DNA from: Eunapius fragilis | Taxonomy: Eukaryota > Porifera > Demospongiae > Spongillida > Spongillidae | Reading direction: 5' to 3' | Length of the DNA: 64,000 nt | Assembly: GCA_963681505.1 (NCBI GenBank) | Contig: OY811987.1 | Span: forward strand, 2,005,066-2,069,065 | Shown: piece after piece, positions 37,791 through 52,216 of the stretch | Position numbering within the stretch: position 1 is the first letter of the stretch | Layout of the letters: each line of letters begins with the position of its first letter | The notes under the pieces: generated by a model | Databases searched by the model: none | Told to the model about the DNA's origin: nothing | Seen by the model: the letters and a program-made list of their open reading frames with translations, nothing else | Program-made: the position numbers and the translations under genes

Positions 37791-38029
37791 GGAGGCTTGT
37801 CCAAACTACGTTTGGAAAAATTAGCGTCATTGTGACGTTAGGGGGGGGGGGGGGGGGGGAGGTTGTGACGTTAAGAAAAAATTTACTGTCCACAAGTATT
37901 GTTTTATAATACGGAACATCTAGTTAGCTGCAGCGTTAACTCCAGTGGCAGCAGTTACGTCTAATCAGACTACACTGCACATTGAGTAATGTTTCATGCT
38001 ATAAATCTAACAAAAACGCTATGACGCTT

Positions 38030-38062
<33 letters not shown>

Positions 38063-38120
38063 ATGTTAACGTCACAATGACGTACGCTAATTTTTCCAAA
38101 CATAGTTTGGACAAGCCCCC
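37791..38120. mobile_element. MITE, PIF/Harbinger-like, TTA target duplication
   Basis: GGAGGCTTGTCCAAACTACG at the left and the reverse complement of the right end (GGGGGCTTGTCCAAACTATG) continue through TTTGGAAAAATTAGCGT, making arms of about 50 bp. The interior holds two poly-G runs. TTA lies at both borders (37788-37790 and 38121-38123). A related right end without a partner is at about 43440-43508. Confidence 0.8.
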
Positions 38121-38189
38121 TTATATGTGCAATATCGCTGAAAGCAGAATTAAGCAGGGACAGGGTTACGGCCACCGTGTGTTCTGATC

Positions 38190-39498
38190 ATGTTCATGCC
38201 GCTCAGCGTGCGAGAGCGAATGTCCTCGGAGTTCTTCCCGCTCCTCCGCCGTAAGTGTAGCAGAGCCTGTGTGTAATGTGCTCACACTTCTTCGCAACAA
38301 CAGACCAAAAAGCCGACGTACGTAAATTGATCCGCGAGACCGTCGCATTTCTCCTGGTTCTTACCCTACGCAATGGTCTAATTGCTGCTGGGGAGATCTT
38401 CTTACTCATCAGGCTTCTCGCGATCGTTCTCAGAGATGTCGTAGGCACTGAACGTGTTCTAACACTGTTTGAACCCTTACATATGTCAGCAGACATTGGG
38501 CAGTTTCTTGAAGGACCACTTCACGCACTATCGTGGCTCACTATCACTACGACCTCGTTTGTTTGTCTCTGCCTTCAGACGACCGTACTTTGGCAAACCC
38601 GACGAAAGATATTTCAGTTGTGCACACGCCTTCGCCTGCTGCTCTTCGTCTGCCTGTTACTGGCGGGAATATTGTCGGCGAGTACGTTGTCCATCATAAC
38701 CGAGAAGGCAAATGACACGGTGAAACAGTTCGAGAGGGGTGTTTGGTTTACGTTGCTGTTCGATGTAACAGCCATTATGCGTCTAATACAAAGCATCGTT
38801 TCAGGTCAGTAGCAGAAAGTGAGCCTTTTCCCCTCCGGCCATTGCCAATTCTACTTACACAGCGTCGAATCAAATTTTGATCTGCAATTGATTTTGACAG
38901 TCATATTCCTGATACAGGATGTTGTTGAACATCCTGTACCAGGAATGTGACTGTCAAATCAATTGCAGATCAAAATTGGCGTGCTTTGTTATTGCGTAAC
39001 AATGAGGGAGGGCGCCGACATTCCGGGCCGGTCAGTTCATTTATTAATTTTTTCTTTTTTTGAACGCACACATGTACACATATAGCGACGTTTACGGCCA
39101 TCATTGCACCCATGAGCTACAGTTGGGCACGTCAGCTAGATGACAAGGGTAAGGAGTCAATCAGGAAACTACTGTGCTGGCGCGTGTTCCTCTTTCTGCA
39201 CTGGAACATACTGCTACCAATATTTCTCAGCAATAGCCCTGTCGGTGTGTTTTCATCAGTTTCCCACAGCTTCAGCCTGCTGTATCGCGCTTTTGTTATT
39301 ATCTGGCTCTTCCTACTGGCCGCATATGTCAGTGTACCCGTGGGAGAAGAGGAGCAGGGGCCACAGGGGAGCAGTGCGGAGCGCGTATACCCCAAGCCTG
39401 CTGCCAAAGCTGCTGGATACCCTGATAACTCAGAACTTGTCACCCTTGGACGTCGTACCCACTCTGGCCCTCCGCCAGGAGATGAGCTAGTACTGTGA
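38190..39498 (+). CDS. Multi-pass membrane protein, unknown family (paralog 1, intact)
   Basis: Exons are about 38190-38250, 38304-38804 and 39086-39498 (stop TGA). GT-AG borders and phases give exactly 324 codons. Hydrophobic segments predict about six membrane helices: FLLVLTLRNGLIAAGEIFLLI, SWLTITTTSFVCLCL, LLLFVCLLLAGILSASTL, a segment around LIQSIVSATFTAIIA, VFLFLHWNILLPIFL and FVIIWLFLLAAYVSV. A short, soluble, charged C terminus follows. I recognise no family. The start ATG at 38190 fits the exon phase, but upstream exons are possible. A second copy at 44611-49663 shows the same exon structure and about half of the residues, so the protein is under constraint. It lies tail-to-tail with a CEBPZ fragment. 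Confidence 0.75.
38871..38979. repeat. Perfect hairpin in the second intron of membrane gene 1
   Basis: Arms of about 50 bp, starting CAAATTTTGATCTGCAATTG and ending CAATTGCAGATCAAAATTGG, fold around a GTTG loop near 38922, with only a few mismatches. The homologous intron of paralog 2 lacks it and has a (CA)n array instead. It may be a small fold-back transposon; a long microRNA-type precursor is a remote alternative. Confidence 0.8.
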
Positions 39499-39813
39499 TC
39501 AAGCTCAACCTAATGATCCAGCCCCGCCCCATGAGCTCCACCCCCAACTGATACTGCTTTGCCACATGCAATAATACTGCTCTGTTACAATGGTAATGCC
39601 CTTCCTACTGGACCCACCTTATTAGCTTACTTAGTCTTAGTTTACTGAGTTATACTGACTGTTACGTTTGAGTGAAATACTATACCAATGTACGAAACTA
39701 CCTACTTCACTTCAGTGAGATTACTTTCGGCAACAATTCATCTGCTATAGCATACATGTGTGTTTGATAATACATACATAGCAGGTGTCAACAATGGGCG
39801 TGTCCTTTGGAAG

Positions 39814-42442
<2,629 letters not shown>

Positions 42443-42774
42443 AAGAGGTGTGGGAATAAGACCAGACGTAAGTATATGAGGGGGTAGTACGAAATGGCAT
42501 CGCTAACCTTTTAGTATCTAAAAACGCATTTCTAGCATGATAGAATAGTAACTATTTACCAGACTTAAAAATCGTACGTGGCCAAAAGTTGTAATTGCTT
42601 GCTCTTTAGGTATACTGCAAATCTGGTAAAGATCCATTGCGGGAGAAATTCGCTTCACAACATTTTTGTTACCGGGATCACTACAAGTGTTGAATATCAT
42701 GCAAGAGTAAAGAGTTACATGATGCGTGAAACATACTTGTACACTAAACTTGCTCTGCCAGATTTGCATTTTAA

Positions 42775-44341
42775 CACGCGGTTTACGACAGATGCGAGGA
42801 AATCTTGATTATTTTGGGGATATTCATAAAATAATAATTCCCTCCTAGTGGAGTTGCATGTTTTTTCTTGCAGTATTATCTATATAAAGCATTTTGATAC
42901 TCAGTACATATTTACGACTGCCCTATGGAAAATCCCCAGGTTTTTTATAGGCTCGTATTGTCGAACAACTCCGCAAACCTACCGTACCAGGGACTCGCCA
43001 ATTCCTGGTAGATTTCACTAGTTATACCATTATGTTGATCTAATATGTGTATAAAAATTGTTTCTTAACATTCGCTTCTCTGTTTGCATCGATTTATTAA
43101 GGGTAGTGTATCGGCGTGGCAAGCCGGTCTCGCATAACGGGCCACGCCCATCTTTGGATACCTTTCGATTAGAATAACAAAATTGTTTTGCTTACTCTTC
43201 CCGCAAATACATAAAATGCCAATGGAATATTAGTACTGTTGGCTAGCAATGCATATATAAATACACAAGTGGGCATGTCAAATTGTCAATATGGCAGCAT
43301 GTACAATTACACAGTTTTAAGCATGCACGCTTTTACTCGTTCAATATAAGCTCTGGCTTGTTTCCAGTTTTATTTACATTGTGCTCAGCAAGATAACTCT
43401 GAAGCTGAGGCTTCGACCATTTGAGCAGTGGTTTGTTTGAACCCCCCCCCCCCCCCCCAACGTCAAAATGGCGTTAAGTTTTCGAAAATAGTTTGGAGAC
43501 GCCCCCTAACAGACTAAGAACATGGCAAATGAAATCCCGACTTCATAATTGCTATGTGATATGATAGCAATACTAGGAACATCAGCAATGATAGCATCAG
43601 AAGTGATAGTTGCGAGAACAGTTGTGTCAGCAAGAACTGTTGTAGTAGCGGGAAGTTCAGGAACAGTAGCACTACCAGGAACATCAGCGAGAACAGTAGA
43701 AACTAGTAGAACATTAGCGGGAGCAGTAGCATTAGCAAGAACATCGATCAGCGGGAACTGCAGTAGCCCTAGCAGGAACAGTAGCCCTAGCAGGAACATT
43801 AGCGAGAACAGTAGCAGATGTGCTGACTGCATGAATAGCAGGAGCGCTATGACGATGATGTCTGATCTAGCTCTGTTTAGCTACTGGTCGTAGCCGTAGG
43901 CCTACATCAGTTTGTGGAGGCGTCCGCGGGGTTTTCGTCGACAGCTACAGCAATCATGGCATTCATGTTCTGCAAGCTCCATTTCTATATTTATGTTTAC
44001 CTTTTCCTGCAGAGCACCTAGGCACCATCCCTAATTGTAAGTGATGTTTACTTTCCAATCACGGTTAATTACATTCATTGCCGACGATCGCTCGCAACGA
44101 AAACAAATACTAAAGAACTGTGGCTTGAATACTGTGGTACATCGTTAAAACGATAATGAGATGACTTTGAAATGTTACAGTACGACAACTGAACATGCTT
44201 GCTGATTTTTACTTTTCCAATTTCATCTATAATGATTGGAGTATTATTAAACATGTTTTGCTTAGAAAAAAAATCTATAGGAGGAAATTATGAATATTAT
44301 ATATTCCCCAAAATTTCCCCGCATCTGTCGTAAACCGCGTG
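42775..44341. mobile_element. piggyBac-like non-autonomous element flanked by TTAA
   Basis: CACGCGGTTTACGACAGATG at 42775 is repeated in inverse orientation ending at 44341, and the match goes on for some 25 bp, with looser similarity to about 75 bp. TTAA lies exactly at both borders (42771-42774 and 44342-44345), the target duplication of piggyBac transposases. No transposase is encoded. The interior has a run of imperfect 15-base repeats (AGCAGGAACAGTAGC type, about 43600-43830) and a partial Harbinger-like end at 43440-43508. It lies between the two units of the segmental duplication. Confidence 0.75.
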
Positions 44342-45263
44342 TTAAAGATAATTACAGCTGAAAATAATTATTGGAGTAAGTATGATGTTTTCCACTGTGT
44401 AGCCAAGCTTAGTAGCTGGCTGCTGTGATCGGCATTAGCTAATGAGATACAGTGGCACTAAGCCGATGGATCACTCATTATTTTATCGTAATGCTGCAAT
44501 CTGATTGGGTGGTCACCTTTTATAAGCGGTGATGTAATTGTAATCCATCCGCTGTGCTTACAGTTTTCTGTAATCTATATTGCATCAGACAAACACACTT
44601 ACAGGCTCTCATGTGGAGTATATTGTTTGAGTTTTTCCCTCTCTTTTACCGTAAGTATTGGCAGTAGTGCATGCTTTTACCGGCTGATGTTGTTGACGGG
44701 TATCTCTCATTCAGACCAAAAAGGCGACGCGCGCACATCAATCTATGGGACTAGCAGACTACTCGTTGCTCGCAATCTACAAAACGCTCTAGTTGCGGCT
44801 GGAGCGCTGTTCCTCTTCGCCAGACTTATCGCAGTCGTCATCAGAGACGTCGTTGGGCTCACAGAATGGCTGTTAGAGCCGCATACCGAGGCGCAGGCCA
44901 CTGGCACCGTCGACGTTCGACTTATAGAAGCCCCTCTTCATGCCGTAACCTGGCTGACGGTCATTATGATTTCGACGGCTTGTTTCTATCTACAGGCGTT
45001 CCTATTGTACCGTACCTGGTGGAAGATATGGGAGTCGTGCGCACGCCTTCGTTTATCGATGACCGTCTGCTTGTTCCTTATGGGAATTTTCTCGTCTGGA
45101 ACGTTGTCCATTATCGCCACTAATGCAAATGTCGCCGTAAAACAGTTGGAGATGGGCGCTTGCTTCAAGTGCCTCTTCTACCTGACAACCGCGATTCGCT
45201 TGGTCCAAAGTATCTTTTCAGGTATTAATAAACACGAAGGGGTCGGTGGAGTTTTTGTTTGTG

Positions 45264-45427
<164 letters not shown>

Positions 45428-45464
45428 CACCTACTAGCGATGTTCACGGCCATCATTGCACCTG

Positions 45465-48400
45465 CAGAGGCGGATACAGGGGGGGGGTCCAGGGTGTCCG
45501 GACACCCCCCTTCCAGCCGATCATGAATAAATTAACGCGACCATATCTTAACCACTTCTGGTTATCATGGCGACAAAGCGGTCAGCAACGATACTCACGT
45601 TTTTCTCAAAACGAGTGAAGCAAACAGGTAATCATTTAGCACGAGAGTTCGCCGTATTGCCAGTGAAGGTGGAAGTATAGAAATAATGACTATTTTATTT
45701 TAATTGGCTAGCTACCATGGTTACAGCAGACCAGCCACTTGTAGAAGCTGAAGGCAGTTCCGGTTCGGGGTATGCACATGCAGCAGATAATTTTAGAGGT
45801 TCGTCGCAGCATCAAACATCGGATGTTGGCGGTACGATATGGTGTTGATTTTTTCTTCGCTGTACAATAGTTTTAAATGTATACATGTATACCATGCAGA
45901 ATCACACAGTTGTCTCCAGAGTGCCTGTTGCTCCACATCTCGTTGCAGTGACTCCCTAGGCAAGTTTGTAGAAATATAGAGTTAGTAGAACTCTAATTCT
46001 TTCTGTATAGATTGTGCTCCAGAGATGTCATTGCACCACTCCTTTGGTAATTCTGGCAGCCAATTGACGGCACACTCTGAAATCAGTACACCTGTCACAC
46101 CAGGTACATTAAATGTGTTTAAAGTGCACAGTATCATTTGTAGTCGGCAATGATGTGCATATATCTACACAACCATTACAACTGAACAACAGGTTATAGT
46201 TATCGTTGCAGTATAATTACTGAAGTCATCACTTTATCTAGTTACATAATTTAAAGGCAACTGATGTTTGATATTAATTATAACTGTTGCAGCTTATGAA
46301 GATACTGACACCCTTGTCACGTATTCACATGACATTGGTGAAGTGGCCAGTGGTACGATACAGTCCACGTCACTTTCAGCTCAAGAAAAGGCCAGTTTTT
46401 TGAAAAATCATTTTGTTCCAGGCAAAGATTACAAATTTTCCACACAAATCTTGCCAAAAGAAGGTGGCAAAAAGCAGAAGATGCTCACGTTTCAAAATTC
46501 TTGGCTTGAGCAGCACAAATGGCTAGTATATAGCCCATCGCAACAAGGAGGGTTTTGCAAGTATTGTGTGCTGTTTCCTCCCACAACTTCTCAAATCAAA
46601 ACAGGTGTTTTGGTATCCATTCCAATGAAGAAGTTCAATAAAGCAACAGGGAAGTGTGGTTATTTAGCTATGCATGAACAACTTGAATATCATAAAGATG
46701 CGGTAGTAAGGAGTATGTCCTTATGTGAAAGTTTGGAACACCCAGAATCAAGCTTACCTTATAAAATTTCAAGTCTGAATAAGGAGTTGTATGACAAAAA
46801 TTTCAGTATTTTAAAATCAATAGTAAAGGCAATAATATTTTGTGGAAAACAAAATGTACCTTTACGTGGTCATCGAGATGATAGCACATCTACAACAGTT
46901 AATAAAGGAAATTTCTTGGCTCTTTTGCACCTCATGGCTGAAACTGATACTGTATTAAAGGACCATCTTGAACAAGGAAAACGAAATGCTAAATGCACAT
47001 CAAAAACAACACAAAATGAGATCATATCAATTATTGCTGATTATATTCGAGAACGTACAACAAAATCATTACAGCTTTCAACCAGTGTTTTTTCAATCAT
47101 AGCTGATGAAGTTACTGGGAAGTATGACAATAAAGAAATATTATCTATTTGTGTTCGTTTTATTGAGGGGGAGAATATTAGTGAAGTGTTCTTGGATTTT
47201 GTGGAGTTAATAAGAACAACAGGAGCACACATTGCAGAAGCTATTATGCTAAGCCTGGCCCAAAACAAGGTCGACATACTCAAATGCAGAGGACAAGCTT
47301 ATGATGGTGCAGCTGCTATGTCTTCTGAAAGAGTTGGAGTGCAGGCAAGAATAAAAGTTGTGTGCCCACTAGCTTTATATACCCATTGCAGAAGCCATGT
47401 TCTTAACCTTAGCATAGCCTCTGCTTGCAAGGTTCCTCAAATAAGTTCTATGGTAGATGTTATTAATGAAACATTCAAGTTTTTCAATAATTCTCCCAAG
47501 CGACAAAGATTTTTTGAACATATTTTGGATGCTTTTGAATCAGATTGTACCAAAAGCAAGCTTCTTGGACTTTGTCAGACTCGTTGGGTGGAGCGGCATA
47601 CATGTTATGAGACATTTTATGAACTGTATGTCTATATTTGCTGCTGCTTAGAAGCTATAATTAATCCTTCTGTGTATCTAGATAAAAATTTGGACCAAAA
47701 TTGGGATTGGGATTCTGATTCAAAAGTAAAGGCACAAGGTCTCTTGCATTCCTTGAAGTCAACGCAAAACATTGTGTCATTTTTGGTTGCAAAGAATGCT
47801 CTAGAATTAATTAGACCTATTGCTGTTAAACTACAGAAGAAAGACCAAGACATTGTCGCAGCATCGAATATGATTGATGAAGCAATAAGTAACATTAAGG
47901 ATTTAAGAGAGAATATTGAAACAGAGTTTTGTGATTGGTTTTCAGATGTTAAAAGAATTGTGGAAGCTGTTGGTAGTGAAATTAGTGTACCACGAATTGC
48001 TGGGAAACAGACTTATCGTGCAAATGCCACAACAGATGGTGCTACACCTGAAGGTTATTACCGTGTGAATGTTGCAGTCCCATTTTTAGATCATTTACAT
48101 CAAGAAATGAGTAGCAGATTTGACCATGAGAACAGAGTAGGTAATGAATTGTTTAATTTAGTTCCAAGTATAATTATTACACTAAGTAATTTACAGCCAT
48201 TAGTGGAAGGTTTGCTCTTTTGGAAACTTGACATGCCTTCACCTTCTTCACTTTTATGTGAAATTAAGTTGTGGCAAAAGCACTGGACAAAAAGATCTGA
48301 AGTTTCTGATATCCCTGAAGATCTGTCTACAAGTTTTGTCAGCTGTGATGCAGACGTGTATCCAAATATCATAGTACTATTAAAAATAGGGTGTACTCTT

Positions 48401-49271
48401 CCTGTATCTAGCTGTGAAGCTGAAAGGTCTTTCTCTGGCTACAGAAGAGTAAAAAGTTATATTCGAAGTTCAATGACTACAGAGCGACTTGCCGGTCTAA
48501 CTCTAATGCACCTGCATAATGACATTGAAATTAATGTTGACCTAATTTGCCAACAGTATATTAGTAAATATAACAGAAGAATGTTTAAATCTTGTATTTT
48601 GTTCGAGTAAGCCATGTTGCATTTCATTTGTACATGTCATTGCATTTCATTTGTACATGTCATGTCATTCATATATATTGCTGTGTTAAAAAAAGTTAGT
48701 TTCCCGGATTTACATGCATTGCATGACACATGATACAATAACGTATTTAGCATTGTATAGTACGGGTTTTGAATAGATACAGGATGCTTGCATGCGTACA
48801 CATGTATCATTGGACCTGACGCAATAATATAAATTTTCTAGAAACGAGCGCCGAAGTTGACGCGTACAAGTGAAATGTACGCGTAATTATATAGTCTCAA
48901 GTGCGTATGAAAGAAGTTGTGGTAGAGGTCACTTATTTGATATAGACCCTTTTTCGCCGATATTTAAATGAAGTACTTTGTAACCCGGCCTGATTATAGT
49001 TTAAATGCGACTGAGCTACGTACATCATGCACACAAATCACGATTTATGACCATTTCAGATGCATGCAATGATGCATCTATACTGTGCTAAGCATGGGTT
49101 TTTGGAAGCTAATTAATGATGCGAAAAGCGTTGGCTCCTGGGGCGGAGCCCCAGACCCCGATGGGGGAGCTTACAGCGCTCCCCCATACCCCCTAGCTGC
49201 TATTGTACCCCTCCCCTCATTAATAATTCATTATGGACACCCCCCTCATTCAATTCCTGTATCCGCCCCTG
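45465..49271 (+). mobile_element. hAT element 3, full length, in a coding exon
   Basis: The left end CAGAGGCGGATACAGG and right end CCTGTATCCGCCCCTG are inverted repeats. CACCT precedes the left end (45459-45463, plus one G) and follows the right end (49272-49276). The undisrupted paralog at about 39105-39120 reads TTGCACCCATGAGC and confirms that a single CACC(T) site was duplicated. It carries an intact transposase gene and shares a right-end block with hAT element 2. Confidence 0.92.
45717..48610 (+). CDS. hAT transposase, intact, four exons, 861 aa
   Basis: Exons are 45717-45831, 45900-45959, 46011-46103 and 46293-48610. Phases agree and the sum is 861 codons plus TAA. The second intron uses a GC donor (GCAAGT). 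Domains: a low-complexity N terminus, a TTF-type zinc finger (SWLEQHKWLVYS, then GGFCKYCVLF, residues about 155-185), a DUF4371-type core with IFCGKQNVPLRGHRDD, SIIADEVTG (first Asp, about 360), GQAYDGAAAM (second Asp, about 423), and a C-terminal SCEAERSFSGYRRVKSYIR block (Glu about 797) used for dimerisation. It is ZMYM1-like. All catalytic positions expected for hAT transposases appear present, so the element may be active or recently so. Confidence 0.9.
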
Positions 49272-49863
49272 CACCTATGAGCTGTAGTTGGGCAAATCAT
49301 CTAGATGGCAAAGAAAAAGAATCAGTAAAGAAACTACTTTCTGGGCGCGTCTTTCTCTTTCTGCACTGGAACGTCCTACTACCAACATTCAACAACAACG
49401 CATCATCCTCAGCTGATACTGTCCTCCACGTGTGCAGTCTCTTGTATCGCGTTTTTGTTATTACCTGGCTTTTCCTACTGGTCGCATACGTTAGTGTATC
49501 TGTGGAAGAAGAGGAGCAGGTCCCCCGGAAGGAGAGGAGTGAACTTGTTAAAAATCCGGCTCCAGCATTCAAGCAGGTCGTAACTGTATGCTATTCCGCT
49601 CGGTTACCTCATATTCGGCCGGAAGATGAGTTAGCATTGCCGAAGGCCCATAGACATAGTTGACTTATGCTCTGCTCAGCCCACTGGCACTGATACCGCG
49701 TTGCTCCAACCAATGATTGTGACACTGCTGCACTCCTGCGATTGGACCCGCCTAACTAAAATACCATACCTATGTATGAATCTAACTTCAGTGAAACAAT
49801 TCATATGTTATAGTTGTTGTTTGATAATACATGGTGTCACCAATGGGTGTGTCCTTTTGGAAG

Positions 49864-51233
49864 TCACCTCCTTCCTCTGTTTGAGCCCCTGCTGGATCCC
49901 CCTGCTCCCCTTGATCCCCTCAGACCCCCCCTCCCTGCTGGTCCCTTTCTCCCCCTGGACCCTCCCCTTCCTCCAGGTACTCCTCTTCCTCTTCGTCCAC
50001 CTCTTCCTCTTTCTCTGTTGCCATGGTATTGTCTCCCCTCCCACTTCAGCTGCTTGCTGTTGTCTTCTGTCCCAGCTGTCTCCAGTAGGTGAGCAAACTA
50101 GTGCACAAAACACAAAAAGAGGCTATGGTAAACACCAATTGTATTCAATGTTATCACATGTTGCTAACTAATTTACTAACCAACCCCATTGTTTATAAGC
50201 TGCACATATATAGGTGGCTAGGGAAGTATTTGAGTACCAAGCTGGTTTTTATGAAACTTGCTAATGCATGCTGTGCGTGGTTATATGCAGCTAAATTCAA
50301 TGATGTAATACTACAGGGAATGTATTCTTACACATGCATGAACCTGGTACCAAAGAGTTAATGCATAGAAGCAGGGTTAAGAATGCAAGATGGGTGTGGC
50401 CTTATGACTTAGGGTGGGGTATACATACCTCCTCAGCAGAAGCAAACATTGTGTTGGGATCAAAGCCTTCTTCCTCATCACTAGAGGAGGAGGAGGAGGG
50501 GGGGGGGGAGGGGGAGAATGTGAAGCAATCCCACTGGCAGCCAGAATGAAAATCAAACCTTTTCTTCCTTTTCTTCTTGGCGGGTTCCATACCAGACTCC
50601 TCCCCTTCCTCCTCCTCCTCTGAGGTCATGTTGTCCAGAAGTAGCTTCTCCATCTCTTGCTCCGTTGCTTGGTCCTTGACCCCACCCCCTTCATCATCCT
50701 CGTCCTCTAGGTCTTCATCATCAAGCACATCATAGTTGAACTCTGAGGGATGGGGAGGAGAGGAGAAAGGTGGGTGAAGGAACTAGAGACAGCTGGGTAC
50801 CCCCCCCCCACACCACACCACCAGCTCAACTAGAGACAGCTGGGTACCCCCTCCCCCATACCACACCACCAGCTCAACTAGAGACAGCTGGGCCCCCCCC
50901 ACACCACCAGCTCAACTGACCTTCCTCATCACCAGTATCCTCATCAGGCATTCCTCCCTCTACCTCCTCCTCCTCCTCCCCAGCACTCTCGTCACTACCC
51001 TTCTTCTTTCCCTTCTGTCTCTTGGCCTTAGCTTCTCTCTCTAGCTGACTGGACCACACCTCATACAGGCCCACCTCATTTACAGACAACATACCCTGCA
51101 AAGTCCATATCATAGTCACCATCACCATCACCATCATCCATATCTGCCACTTCCTCCGCAAGCTCAAGTGACTCATCTTCTTTTTGGGTCTTCTTTGACT
51201 TAGCATCACTCTCAGTCTTGTGCTTGAAGTACC

Positions 51234-51305
<72 letters not shown>

Positions 51306-52155
51306 ATTTGACATACCTTTGGTATTGCCACACGCCCTAAACAGACTCACCTGTGCATGAACAGCTCATCACTTCGCACTTTCGCCTCATTCATAGCAGC
51401 AAATGATGTAGAATTAGCTGCAGGATGGACCCATGGTGTAACAATGCCCACAGTGACCACACTAAAGGGCTACATGCCCACAGTGACCACACTAAAGGGC
51501 TACATGCCCATAGTGACCACACTAAAGGGCTACATGCCCATAGTGACCACACTAAAGGGCTACATTAGTGCATTTACCACTGCCAGTACTATTGCAAAGA
51601 TGACAACACAGGCCCATGGAGCATGACACCATATATGGTAGGGCAACTAACCAGGGACTTCTTTCTTTGTATCCATGTAAACTCTAGAAAGCCTCTGTGT
51701 GTGGTGACCAGTTACTGACACTAGATACAAATATCAAACTGAAACATACTTGCATAACAGAGCCCCCATGATCTCTTTCTTTCTGCTTAGGATTCTTGTA
51801 AACAAACCTATCCAGAAACCTACAAAGGTACGATGTTACATTATCCTGCCCCTCTCTGACCCCCCCCCCCCCCACACACAACATAAACATTGTAATCACC
51901 TGATCAGAGTGAAGTCCTGCAATGGGTCTCCATGGTAACTAACTGACTCTCCCTGGTGTGGTGTGGAAATAAGGAGACATAAGTATATGAGGGGGAGGGG
52001 CATCACATGCTTGTAGTCAGGATACATGCTATTAATTCCAATGTCAAGATTTTCTTATTAGTGCCCACCAACAGCAAGAATCATACTCAGCCTCAACTTA
52101 CCGAAGCAATTGTTTTAGCGAACAGGTTAACTGAAGGATGGTAGTGATTGGACAG

Positions 52156-52216
<61 letters not shown>

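Noticed and set aside
38190..39498. Membrane protein considered as a rhodopsin-type GPCR
   Set aside because: Only about six hydrophobic segments and no DRY, NPxxY or other GPCR motif. The family is left unknown.
43506..43893. Overlapping frames on both strands in the 15-base repeat array
   Set aside because: Both arise from the same tandem repeat (AGCAGGAACAGTAGC type) inside a non-coding transposon.
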